Below are positions 9,544 to 18,415 of a stretch of 64,000 bases of DNA, piece by piece. The stretch is taken from NCBI GenBank assembly GCA_947381945.1, contig CANCXM010000013.1:1-64000 (forward strand), given 5' to 3'. The notes below the pieces were generated by a model. The model was not told the DNA's origin and did not search any database. It saw only the letters and a program-made list of their open reading frames with translations. The position numbers and the translations under genes are program-made. The stretch is from an uncultured Muribaculaceae bacterium (GTDB taxonomy: Bacteria > Bacteroidota > Bacteroidia > Bacteroidales > Muribaculaceae). The number at the start of each line of letters is the position of its first letter. Position 1 is the stretch's first letter.

Positions 9544-11436
9544 TCAGCCGAGGAGTTTTGCAATCTCGTCGAGATTGACTATCGTGAAGACGGTTTTTCC
9601 GTCAGGGGTCCGTGCGGGGGTCGGAAGCCGGAAGAGGTCGCTTATGAGCTTGTCCATCTCGGCTGAGGTGAGAGCCTGGCCGCGCTTGATGGCGCTGCTG
9701 CGGGCCATGGAGAGAGCGATGCGCTCATGGAGGGAGGCTGAAAGTTCCTCGCCTGTCTCGGTGATACACTCTATCATGCCGAGGAGGGTGTCGCGCGGAT
9801 TCACACCGTTGAGGAGCGAGGGGATGCCTGTGATGCTCCAGGAATTGTCGCCAAGGGGAGAAATGGCGAATCCAAGCTCTTCGAGCGATGGAGCGATGTC
9901 GGTGAGGACAGCGTTCTGAGCCGGTGAAAGCTCTATTATCTCCGGAAACATTGCGTTCTGACACACCATTGCCTGCTCGCGCACCTTGGCCAGATAGCTG
10001 TCATAGAGGATGCGTTTGTGGGCACGATGCTGGTCGATTATCATCAGACCCTCGCGTGAGGGGGTGAGGATGTAGGAGTTTTTCAACTGCAGCGTTGCGC
10101 TGACAGGAGCTTCTCCGTCAAGTTCGAGTTCGCTTTCCGAAAGGTTGACCTTGCTTTCGACCATGGACGCATATCCGTCGTCGCGTTTCTTGACGAAATC
10201 GTCGTAAAGCTTTTCCCAATCCTGAAAACGCTCGGAGGGGTGGGAAAAGTTCATTGAGGATTCGGATTTTTCTCTTACGGGCGATGAAAAACCACCCGAA
10301 AGTGAGGATGTGCGTGTGCCGTGTGAGGGCTGGGCGAAGGGGTTGTAGCCTTCGTCGAGCTCCACCTCATGGTCGGCATCGCTGTCTGGCGAGAATACCG
10401 GAATTTCAGGGGCTTCGTCAACGTCGAAGTCGATGGCCGGGGCTGCATTGAAGCGTCCGAGCGACTCGCGGACAGCGGCCGTCAGAATCTGCCAGATGGC
10501 CTGTTCGTTCTCGAATTTTATCTCGCTCTTTGTGGGGTGTATGTTCACGTCGATGGTTTCAGGGTCGACGGTGAGATTCACAAAATAGTTGGGCTGAACG
10601 TCGGCCGGAATCAGTCGCTCGTAGCACTGCATGATGGCCTTGTGGAAGTAGGGGTGGCGCATGTTGCGGCCGTTGACCATCAGATATTGCAGTTGGTTGC
10701 GCTTACGGGCATTTTCCGGAAGACCGATGAAGCCGTTTATCCTGACAATGGATGTGTCAGTGTCGAGCGGCACAATCTGCTTGTCGAGTGAACGCCCGAA
10801 GAGGTCGGCGATGCGCTGTTTGAGCGATGCGCGGCGGAGCGAGTGGAGAGTCACGTCATTGCTTATGAGCGTGAAGTCCACGCCTATGTTCACGAGTGCC
10901 AGGCGCTCGAACTCACGCATTATGTTGCTCATCTCGACCGAATCTTTCTTCAGGAACTTGCGGCGTGCAGGCACGTTGAAGAAAAGATTCTTGACCATCA
11001 GGTTGCTTCCTTGCGCACAGGCTTCGGGCTGCTGGCTCTCGACTTTCGAGCCGTTGATGATGAGGCGCGTGCCGATACTCTCACCTTTGAGCATGGTGCG
11101 GAGGTCGACCTGCGCGATGGCCGCGATTGATGCGAGGGCTTCCCCACGGAAACCCATTGTCGACAAGGCAAAGAGGTCGTCGGCTTTGCGGATTTTCGAT
11201 GTCGCGTGGCGTTCGAAAGCCAGACGGGCATCGGTGTCGCTCATTCCGCATCCATTGTCGATGACCTGGATTAGAGTGCGTCCGGCATCCTTGAGGATGA
11301 TTGTGACCGATGTCGCGCCTGCGTCAATCGAATTCTCGACAAGTTCCTTGATGACTGAGGCCGGGCGCTGGATGACTTCACCGGCCGCAATCTGGTTGGC
11401 TACGGAATCGGGGAGAAGACGGATGATGTCGCTCAT
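9544..11436 (-). CDS. mutL: DNA mismatch repair protein MutL
   Basis: MutL is the matchmaker ATPase of methyl-independent or methyl-directed mismatch repair. The GHKL ATPase domain (1-330) shows NQIAAGEVIQRPASVIKELVENSIDAG, DNGCGM and TMGFRGEALASI. A disordered linker (about 340-430) leads to the dimerisation domain (about 440-625). The endonuclease motif of nicking MutL proteins is altered: residues 468-479 read DQHRAHKRILYD, with Lys where the metal-binding Glu is expected, and the region where CPHGRP should lie reads TPDGKTV. This MutL may therefore lack nicking activity. Its start overlaps the stop of the OstA-like gene by 4 bp (ATGA), indicating translational coupling. Confidence 0.96.
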   Translation of the reverse strand: MSDIIRLLPDSVANQIAAGEVIQRPASVIKELVENSIDAGATSVTIILKDAGRTLIQVIDNGCGMSDTDARLAFERHATSKIRKADDLFALSTMGFRGEALASIAAIAQVDLRTMLKGESIGTRLIINGSKVESQQPEACAQGSNLMVKNLFFNVPARRKFLKKDSVEMSNIMREFERLALVNIGVDFTLISNDVTLHSLRRASLKQRIADLFGRSLDKQIVPLDTDTSIVRINGFIGLPENARKRNQLQYLMVNGRNMRHPYFHKAIMQCYERLIPADVQPNYFVNLTVDPETIDVNIHPTKSEIKFENEQAIWQILTAAVRESLGRFNAAPAIDFDVDEAPEIPVFSPDSDADHEVELDEGYNPFAQPSHGTRTSSLSGGFSSPVREKSESSMNFSHPSERFQDWEKLYDDFVKKRDDGYASMVESKVNLSESELELDGEAPVSATLQLKNSYILTPSREGLMIIDQHRAHKRILYDSYLAKVREQAMVCQNAMFPEIIELSPAQNAVLTDIAPSLEELGFAISPLGDNSWSITGIPSLLNGVNPRDTLLGMIECITETGEELSASLHERIALSMARSSAIKRGQALTSAEMDKLISDLFRLPTPARTPDGKTVFTIVNLDEIAKLLG

Positions 11437-13565
11437 GATTCCACCTCCTTTCCTTTTCTGGAGTTAGATTTGGCGTTTGGCGCGGTATCAGGGTTTCGTT
11501 TGTCGCCCACGGGGGTGATTTTGCGTTCGATGGTGGCGCTTCCCTTAGAAGTGTCTCCTTCCGGAGTCTCCTCACCGCCTCTTTCACCATTCTTTTCGGG
11601 AGTTTCGGGGGCGATTTCGGGGACTTCAAGTCCGGCAGGGGTATGAGTAAGGCTGTCGGTTGCTATGCCGAGACTGTCGCTGAGGGTGCGCAGTGAATCT
11701 GTCACTTCCCGCTGCAGTGAATCCGGTAAAAGGTTCTCTTTCAGTACGGTTTCTAATGAATCCGTCATCTCACGGTCATCAGCATCCGTAGTCATGGGTG
11801 CGAGTGCAGCTTTTGCAGGATTGGGATTTATCGGTTCCTGAGGTTTTGGTTTTCCAAGCATGGTGCCACGGACAGTATACGCGTTCGGGCTGACTTTGCC
11901 GAAGAACTGCATGGATCTCAAATCCTCCATCTCAGTCGGGTAGTCGAAGATTTCGTCTGGCGACATAGGGCGTAGTGGACCGAACCAGCGGAACTGCGGG
12001 AGGTAGTATGCCGAACGTTTGGCAAGATACAGCGGCGTTGCCTTACCTGTGGTCTCGGGCCACATGATAAGATGCTCTATGTCATTGCCGTTGAAGTAGG
12101 CATCCATGTAGCTGCTTTCGGTGAAGACGAACTTATTATAGGTGGAGTCATTCTCCATCGGGAACATTATCTGCTGCACGTTGCCCTCGACGTAGAGACG
12201 GCGGATGGTCGAGTCGTTGAACCATGCGGTCATGTCGGCACCGGCAAGCTGGCTGTAGCAGTCCTCGCCGACATGCTGTGCCACCATGCCCGATTCGGGC
12301 AAGCGCGCCCAATCGGTGGTGGAGTCGTTCATGTGGACATATATGACGTTGCCCGCAATCTGATTGTCACCGTTCCAAAGGATGGGGTGGTAATACATAT
12401 ATATAATGGAGTCACGCTCCACCATGCTGAGTGAATCGCAAAGTCCCTGGATGTCGCGGCGGAAGAAACGGACGCGGTGATAGACGTTAGTCACCTTCGA
12501 CGAATCCGGTAGCATGTAGGCCTGGATGGTGTCGCCGTGAAGGTAGAGAGTGTCGCTTTTCGAATATTCCATGCCGACGGCGTTGCCAGTCACGAAGGCT
12601 GAGTCGGTCAGCTCGTTGTAGAAGCCGTAGTCACCGCGCAGTTCCGACTGACGGGCGGAGTCGGTGAGAACCATGTTGCCGAATGCTTCGCCGTAGCCCT
12701 TCTCACGGTCGTAGAAAAGGGTGTCGCCTGTCAGGTAGTTACCCCTGCGGGTGTGGACACGCGAACGGTCGTAAAGGTCAGCAAGCCCTTGGTTTGTGTC
12801 GTAGAATCCCGACGATGAGTTAATCTCTCCGTCCTTGTTGACAATCAAGGTCGGACACATCAGTTGGGCGATGTTTGTGGCGGTGTTGTAAGTGAGAGAG
12901 TCGGTATACATTCTCAGCGTGTCGTTGGGGCGTGGGCCTTCAAGGTCGACGTTGAGATAGAAGAAAGCGTCCTTTGTGGCGGGATAATAGAAGCCCTGGA
13001 GGGAGCGGAGGGTGTTCTGCTTGTCGGTCAGTGTGCCGCCGGTCTCGTAGTAACCGACATCAGCTCCCATGTCGTAGAAGAACACGTCGGTGGTCAGCGA
13101 TACGTCGCGGTTGATGAGGCGCACTGTCTTGCCCGGATAGGCGCGGAGCTCGGCAAGCTCCTGGGTGCCGTCATAGTATAGTTCGTCACCGTAGACAAAG
13201 AGAGTATCACCCTGTTCCATGTGGACATTGCGGAACGCGTCGAGCGAGGAGGTCGCTTCATTGAAACGCGCACTGTCGCAATACATGAACATGTCGCCCT
13301 TGCGGAACAGCACATTCCCGACAAGGACCTGCACATCCGAATCCCTCGCCTGGTCAAACATCAGACGGTCGGCCCTCTCGAGGAACACCTTGCCCGGCTC
13401 GTGGCGGTCAGCCGTCGGGATGGTCGGGCGGATGACTGATTTGCGTGGCGCGGGAGCGCTCTTTGGAGCCTTGACGGCGGTCTTGTCTTTAGGGGATTGC
13501 GCAAGCATGGCCGGAAGCGTTATCAACGCCACGGCCAAGAGTGCAAGGATTGGGGATTTCTTCAT
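11433..13565 (-). CDS. OstA-like protein (LptA/LptD N-terminal family)
   Basis: This 710-residue exported protein begins with a signal peptide (ILALLAVALITLPAMLAQS). Residues about 45-430 contain repeated beta segments of the OstA/LptA fold (GNVLFRKGDMFMYCDSARFNE, FRNVHMEQGDTLFVYGDELYYDG and similar), the jellyroll that carries lipopolysaccharide across the periplasm. The C-terminal part is acidic and low in complexity. It is probably a Bacteroidota periplasmic lipid-export factor rather than the LptD barrel itself. It starts 5 bp after the isomerase gene and overlaps mutL by 4 bp, so the three genes form one unit. Confidence 0.82.
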   Translation of the reverse strand: MKKSPILALLAVALITLPAMLAQSPKDKTAVKAPKSAPAPRKSVIRPTIPTADRHEPGKVFLERADRLMFDQARDSDVQVLVGNVLFRKGDMFMYCDSARFNEATSSLDAFRNVHMEQGDTLFVYGDELYYDGTQELAELRAYPGKTVRLINRDVSLTTDVFFYDMGADVGYYETGGTLTDKQNTLRSLQGFYYPATKDAFFYLNVDLEGPRPNDTLRMYTDSLTYNTATNIAQLMCPTLIVNKDGEINSSSGFYDTNQGLADLYDRSRVHTRRGNYLTGDTLFYDREKGYGEAFGNMVLTDSARQSELRGDYGFYNELTDSAFVTGNAVGMEYSKSDTLYLHGDTIQAYMLPDSSKVTNVYHRVRFFRRDIQGLCDSLSMVERDSIIYMYYHPILWNGDNQIAGNVIYVHMNDSTTDWARLPESGMVAQHVGEDCYSQLAGADMTAWFNDSTIRRLYVEGNVQQIMFPMENDSTYNKFVFTESSYMDAYFNGNDIEHLIMWPETTGKATPLYLAKRSAYYLPQFRWFGPLRPMSPDEIFDYPTEMEDLRSMQFFGKVSPNAYTVRGTMLGKPKPQEPINPNPAKAALAPMTTDADDREMTDSLETVLKENLLPDSLQREVTDSLRTLSDSLGIATDSLTHTPAGLEVPEIAPETPEKNGERGGEETPEGDTSKGSATIERKITPVGDKRNPDTAPNAKSNSRKGKEVES

Positions 13566-13570
13566 AAGGT

Positions 13571-14929
13571 CTACTTAATCCAGCCTTTGTTCTGGAACTC
13601 GCAGTTTCGCCAGCCGTCCTCGATGCGGATATATGTGTCCTTTATCTTCTTGGCAAGCCAGGTGTCGAGAATCTCCTGGCGGCGCGAGTTTTCATACATG
13701 TTCTTGATGAGTTGGAAGTCGTCGGAAATGTTGGCCTTGTGACCGGGGATGCGTTCGGTGAGCTTCACCATCGCAACCACCTCATGGTTGGTTTTGGGGT
13801 CGGTCATGATGAAAGGCTCCGAGATGTCGCCGGGTTCCATACCGTCGACACGTTTGGCCACTTCTTGAGGAAGTTCAGCCATCTGGAAGCGGGTCGAGCC
13901 GGTGTTGTCGTTGACCATGCGGCCCTTGTTGTTGCGGGTGTTCTTGTCCTGCGAGAGGAAGGTGACGGCCTCCTCAAACGTGAATTTGCCGTCCGAGATG
14001 TCGTGGCGGAGTGAATCCATGCGGTTGATGGCTTCGGTCAAGTCCTTTTCGGCGACTTTCGGCTTGAGAAGGATGTGGCGCACATTGATGCGGTCGCCTC
14101 GCTTCTCGATGAGCTGGATGATATGGAAACCATATTCGGTCTCGACGATTTTCGACACCTTCTTGGGGTCGTTGAGGTTGAAGGCTACGGCTGAGAATTC
14201 AGGCACGAACTCACCGCGTCCGCTGAAACCGAGCTCACCGCCACGCTGGGCGCTGCCGGGGTCCTCGGAGTAGAGGATGGCGAGGGTCGAGAAGAGGCTC
14301 TCACCCTTGTTGACCTGCTCGGTGAAGTTGCGCAGACGGGCCTTGACATCCTCGATTGCCTCACGCGGGACAGCGGGAGCCACGGTAAGAATCTGAGTCT
14401 CGACCTGAAGGGGTACCCAGGGTACACTGTCGGTCGGGATTTTCTCGAAGAAACGGCGCACGTCGGCGGGCGTTGACTTGATATTTTTGGTCAGGTTGCG
14501 CTGCACCTCCTGAACTCGTGCGCGATTGCGCACCATCTCGCGGAGTGATTCGCGCATGGAGGGAAGCGATTTGTTGAAATATTGCTCCACCTTCTCCTTT
14601 GAACCGAGGTTGAGGATATAGTTGTTGAGTGTGGCTTCCACCTGGCTGAACACCATAGCGTCGGGGATTTCGACAGTGTCCATGTCGGCCTGATGGAGAT
14701 AGAGTTTCTCGATTGCAAGCTGTTCGGGAATAACGCAGTACGGGTCACCGGCGATGGGGACGCGCTCATAGAGCATATTCTGATAAGCTTCCTCGATTTC
14801 AGACTTCCATATAGGTTGGTCGCCGACCACCCAGGCCACCTCTTCGGCAACATTATCGGTTCCGGCTGACACATAGACAGCTCCTGAGAGAAGGAGCACG
14901 CCAAGCAATATGATTGATTTGATTTTCAC
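13571..14929 (-). CDS. SurA-like periplasmic peptidyl-prolyl isomerase
   Basis: This 452-residue protein has a signal peptide (IILLGVLLLSGAVYVSA), a SurA-type N-terminal chaperone region (about 25-170) and two parvulin-type rotamase segments (about 180-275, with GSAQRGGELGFSGRGEFVPEF and YGFHIIQLIEKR, and about 280-395, with RINVRHILLKP). It should help outer-membrane proteins fold in the periplasm, and it may act with the OstA-like protein encoded next to it. It is the first gene of the unit isomerase-ostA-mutL and is divergent from dut. A TAACTTTG box lies at 14973-14980. Confidence 0.9.
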   Translation of the reverse strand: MKIKSIILLGVLLLSGAVYVSAGTDNVAEEVAWVVGDQPIWKSEIEEAYQNMLYERVPIAGDPYCVIPEQLAIEKLYLHQADMDTVEIPDAMVFSQVEATLNNYILNLGSKEKVEQYFNKSLPSMRESLREMVRNRARVQEVQRNLTKNIKSTPADVRRFFEKIPTDSVPWVPLQVETQILTVAPAVPREAIEDVKARLRNFTEQVNKGESLFSTLAILYSEDPGSAQRGGELGFSGRGEFVPEFSAVAFNLNDPKKVSKIVETEYGFHIIQLIEKRGDRINVRHILLKPKVAEKDLTEAINRMDSLRHDISDGKFTFEEAVTFLSQDKNTRNNKGRMVNDNTGSTRFQMAELPQEVAKRVDGMEPGDISEPFIMTDPKTNHEVVAMVKLTERIPGHKANISDDFQLIKNMYENSRRQEILDTWLAKKIKDTYIRIEDGWRNCEFQNKGWIK

Positions 14930-14972
14930 GCGCTTAACTAATGATAAATGTGAGAATTGCGAATATCAGCCC

Positions 14973-14980
14973 CAAAGTTA
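14973..14980 (-). promoter_or_regulatory. -7 box for isomerase-ostA-mutL unit
   Basis: On the minus strand this reads TAACTTTG, a perfect TAnnTTTG match, 44 bp before the isomerase start. The -33 element is weak (TTTTA about 22 nt upstream). Confidence 0.55.
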
Positions 14981-15274
14981 CTAAAAATTCTCCCAACCCC
15001 GCTAAAATCAATGCGATTTAAAGAAAATTTCACACTCCATCCACGCTTTATGGGTGCGGGAGTGAGTTGAAATCCTTATTTTAACCACTTTTATAGCCGT
15101 GGATTTCAATTTCCTTTCCAAAAACTCGTCGGAATTGAAAGAATTTTGCTACTTTCGCTTGTTAATTATGTAAGATTCTCCGCTAAAGGTGTTTCTTGGT
15201 TGCCTTCGGAGCAACCGTAAACTACATTTTCATCAGTTTTCAACTATTTTTTCAACCGTTTTTGAAGCTCCACG
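14981..15274. other. Divergent intergenic region, isomerase / dut
   Basis: No gene is seen. It carries a 9-bp stem (TTGAAATCC at 15067-15075 with GGATTTCAA at 15101-15109) and a weaker plus-strand -7-like box TACTTTCG at 15150-15157 that could serve dut. Nothing else is evident. Confidence 0.5.
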
Positions 15275-15718
15275 ATGGAACATATCAAGGTAAAAATCAT
15301 CAACGACTCTTCCAATCCTCTTCCCGCCTACGAGACCCATTCAGCCGCAGGGATGGATGTGCGTGCCAAACTTGACTCACCCGTAACACTCGGACCGCTC
15401 GAACGCGCCCTTATCCCCACCGGTCTGCGCATCCAGCTTCCGCAGGGCTACGAATGTCAGGTGCGTCCGCGTTCCGGACTTGCGCTCAAACATGGTATCT
15501 CGCTGGTCAACACTCCCGGAACTGTCGATGCCGACTATCGCGGAGAAATCGGAATTATTGTCATCAATCTCTCAAACGAACCCTACACAATCACCAACGG
15601 TGAACGCATTGCCCAGCTTGTCATAAAGGAGTATGTCCATGTGACCTGGGAAGAGGTGAAGCGCATCGACGAAACCGAGCGCGGCGACGGGGCTTTCGGC
15701 CACACGGGTGTCAATTGA
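15275..15718 (+). CDS. dut: dUTP diphosphatase
   Basis: This 147-residue trimeric dUTPase hydrolyses dUTP to dUMP and pyrophosphate, keeping uracil out of DNA and supplying thymidylate synthesis. The family motifs are present in order: AGMDVRA (motif 1), RPRSGLALKHGI (2), GTVDADYRGEIGIIVIN (3, with the catalytic Asp), GERIAQLVI (4) and the C-terminal RGDGAFGHTG arm (5). Length is standard. It is followed closely by the TPR gene on the same strand. Confidence 0.97.
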   Translation: MEHIKVKIINDSSNPLPAYETHSAAGMDVRAKLDSPVTLGPLERALIPTGLRIQLPQGYECQVRPRSGLALKHGISLVNTPGTVDADYRGEIGIIVINLSNEPYTITNGERIAQLVIKEYVHVTWEEVKRIDETERGDGAFGHTGVN

Positions 15719-15740
15719 GAGCCTTCACACACATAGCCAA

Positions 15741-17483
15741 ATGAAACAACTTCCCATCCTCATCCTGACCATCCTCACCCTCGGTGCGCTCTCGGTGATG
15801 GCCAAGAGCCGTCCGCAGACCACCACGCAGGAGGATGTCAGAAAAGCCGACTATATCTATCTCGAAGCCTTGCGCGCGAAATCGCAGGGCCGCAATGACG
15901 CGGCCTATTCACTGCTGCAGAGGGCACGCGAGCTGAATGCCGACGACAAGGACATCGGTGTTGAGTTATCGCTCTATCTGCTGCGCCTCTCGCAGACCGA
16001 TTCGACTTTGCTCGACGATGCGATGGCTATGTTGCGCGACTACAACGAGGTGAATCCATCGGACCTCTACAACGGTAGCCGTTACGCGCTGCTCAACGAG
16101 CAATTGCTCAACCGCGATGAGGCTGTCAGGACATGGGGACGTCTGCACACCTATTATCCCGACCATCTTGAAATCACCTACCGCTATGCCAATGCGCTCG
16201 GTATGGGTGGAAGTGAGGAGGACCGCGACCGTGCGATTGCCGTCTATGACTCTGTCGAGATTGCCGAAGGGAAGAGCATTCCACTGACTACAAAAAAAAT
16301 ACAGCTCTACTTCACCCGTCAGGACACGACTTCGATACTTGCGGAAGCTGACCGTTTGCGCGAATCATCACCTAAGAATGTGGAATTCCAGGTGTTCTCG
16401 GGCGATATTTACTCGATGTTCGGTCGCACAGACGAGGCAAAGGCATTTTATGATGCCGCCTGCGAGACTGACCCGTCGAGCGGTCTGGCCTACTATTCAC
16501 GCGCGCAGTTCTACAATTCACTCGGCGACAGCGCCGCCTTCAACCGTGAGGTGTTTCAGGCACTTCAGCAAAAGAGCCTCGACGTTGAAACGAAGCTCGC
16601 AATCCTCCGCAGCTATATCCAGGAGATGTACAACGACTCCACGCAGCTTCCGCGCGTGGGTCAGCTTTTCGATGTGCTCATCGACCAGCACCCCCACGAG
16701 CATGACATCCATGCGCTCTATGCCCGTTATCTTATCGTCACCAAGGACTACGCGAAGGCTGCCGAGCAGACCGAACGTTCGCTCGACCTTGATCCTGCCG
16801 ATCAGGAGGGATGGGAGATGCTGACCTCGCTCTATCTTCAGGAAGAGCAGCTTGAAAAAGCCAAGGCCGCCATCAAGCGCTCGTTCCGCTACTATCCGGA
16901 GGACGGACGGCAATACCTTGTGCTCGGTTCAATCTATGACCAGATGGGCGAACGCGAGAAGGCTCCGCAGGAGTATGCCCGCGCTCTCGAACTCATTGAT
17001 TCGACCGACATCAAGACAATCTCACGCATCTACGGTGCGATGGGCGACAACCTCTATGCCCGCGAGCTTGCCGACAGTGCCTTCACTCTTTATCAGAAAG
17101 CGATTCTCTATGACCCGGAGAACTATATGGCCCTCAACAACTGCGCATATTATCTCGCCTGTGAGGGACGCGATCTCGACACAGCCCTCTCTATGATAGA
17201 GACCGCGACGGCTGCAGAGCCTGAGAATGCCACTTCGCTCGACACATACGCATGGGTACTTTTCAAGCGCAAGGACTATGCAAAGGCGCGCGAGGTCATC
17301 GACCGCACACTGGAGCTGACCGACGAGCGTTCGGAAGAGATTCTCGAACATGCCGGCGACATCTACTTCATGGACGGAGAGCCTGACGAGGCCGTCGAGT
17401 TGTGGAAGGAAGCCCTCGAACTCGCACCGGACAATAAACTCCTTGAAAAGAAAGTCAAACACAAGACATATTTCTTCAAATGA
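15741..17483 (+). CDS. Exported tetratricopeptide-repeat protein
   Basis: This protein of about 580 residues has a signal peptide (MKQLPILILTILTLGALSVMA) followed by TPR-type helix pairs along the whole length, for instance around residues 35-75, 225-275, 340-420 and 450-560. TPR arrays are protein-binding scaffolds, so an envelope assembly role is plausible, but no partner is identified. I chose the ATG at 15741 because the signal peptide starts there; an earlier ATG at 15708 would overlap dut by 11 bp and add a hydrophilic leader. The stop overlaps the DUF4292 gene start by 4 bp, so the two are coupled. Confidence 0.88.
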   Translation: MKQLPILILTILTLGALSVMAKSRPQTTTQEDVRKADYIYLEALRAKSQGRNDAAYSLLQRARELNADDKDIGVELSLYLLRLSQTDSTLLDDAMAMLRDYNEVNPSDLYNGSRYALLNEQLLNRDEAVRTWGRLHTYYPDHLEITYRYANALGMGGSEEDRDRAIAVYDSVEIAEGKSIPLTTKKIQLYFTRQDTTSILAEADRLRESSPKNVEFQVFSGDIYSMFGRTDEAKAFYDAACETDPSSGLAYYSRAQFYNSLGDSAAFNREVFQALQQKSLDVETKLAILRSYIQEMYNDSTQLPRVGQLFDVLIDQHPHEHDIHALYARYLIVTKDYAKAAEQTERSLDLDPADQEGWEMLTSLYLQEEQLEKAKAAIKRSFRYYPEDGRQYLVLGSIYDQMGEREKAPQEYARALELIDSTDIKTISRIYGAMGDNLYARELADSAFTLYQKAILYDPENYMALNNCAYYLACEGRDLDTALSMIETATAAEPENATSLDTYAWVLFKRKDYAKAREVIDRTLELTDERSEEILEHAGDIYFMDGEPDEAVELWKEALELAPDNKLLEKKVKHKTYFFK

Positions 17484-18352
17484 CAAATATCCTTAAAAAG
17501 CAATTAACCCTCCGCAATATATATGCAATTCTCCTCATCACCGTGCTCTCGTTTATGACGGTGGCCTGCCACTCTTCACGTTCGGGAGTCGTCAGCGGTG
17601 GTGACTATCAGGGCTCTTCCGCTGAGGCTCTCAGTAAGCAGACCTTGAAAGAACTCTTCACCAACCTTGAAGCCGGCTACGGCGAATGGGAGAGCGTCAA
17701 GATGCCCGTGACTCTCAATCTCATCAGTCCGAAGAGCATGAGCATAGGTGGGACACTCACGATGGAGCGCGACAAGTCAATCCATCTTTCCTTCCGTTTC
17801 ATCGGTATGGAGGTGGCCTCCATGATGGTGACGGAGGACAGTATCTATGCTCTCTACAAGCTTGAGAAACTCTATTTCGCCGAGAGCATCAGCGATCTCC
17901 TCGGTGGTTTTCCCGCGACAGTCGGCAATGTCCAGGACCTGCTGCTCGGCCGTCCGTTCATGCTTGGCGAAAACAGGATTTCCCTTTCGCAATGCACACT
18001 CAGCGGCAACGGTGTCACATGGACTATAGCCCCTGACCGCAATCCAATGGGCATGAGCTATGACTTCACTGTCGATACCCCCACCGGCAATGTCGAATTG
18101 CTGACGGTCAATCTCCCTTCGCGCGCCCCTATCATCGCCGACTATTCCGACTTCGCCTCCTCTGCTACAGGACCGATGGCCGGGCTGACTTCCATATCGG
18201 CAAAGAAGGGCAACACCCGCATCGCTGCCGAAATCTCGCTCAATGCCCGCAAGGCTGAGTGGGGCAAGGGTCTTGGCAAGACATGGTCGGCACCGCGAGG
18301 CTACAAGCGTGTACTTGCCGCCGACATACTGAAAAAACTCAACAAAAAGTAA
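17480..18352 (+). CDS. DUF4292 lipoprotein
   Basis: This 290-residue protein has a type II signal peptide with Cys30 (FMTVAC). The mature part resembles DUF4292, a Bacteroidota family with a LolA/LolB-like half barrel, as shown by alternating beta strands such as SIGGTLTMERDKSIHLSFRFIGMEVASMMVTEDSIYAL. A role in handling lipids or lipoproteins in the periplasm is possible but not shown. It overlaps the TPR gene by 4 bp and is followed after 63 bp by the EnvC-like gene; this order is common in the phylum and suggests a shared envelope job. Confidence 0.82.
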   Translation: MTNILKKQLTLRNIYAILLITVLSFMTVACHSSRSGVVSGGDYQGSSAEALSKQTLKELFTNLEAGYGEWESVKMPVTLNLISPKSMSIGGTLTMERDKSIHLSFRFIGMEVASMMVTEDSIYALYKLEKLYFAESISDLLGGFPATVGNVQDLLLGRPFMLGENRISLSQCTLSGNGVTWTIAPDRNPMGMSYDFTVDTPTGNVELLTVNLPSRAPIIADYSDFASSATGPMAGLTSISAKKGNTRIAAEISLNARKAEWGKGLGKTWSAPRGYKRVLAADILKKLNKK

Positions 18353-18415
18353 GCTGATTTCATTTCCGCAGCTCATTCAATCATTCACCACTACCCAAAA
18401 ACATTCATTACTTTT

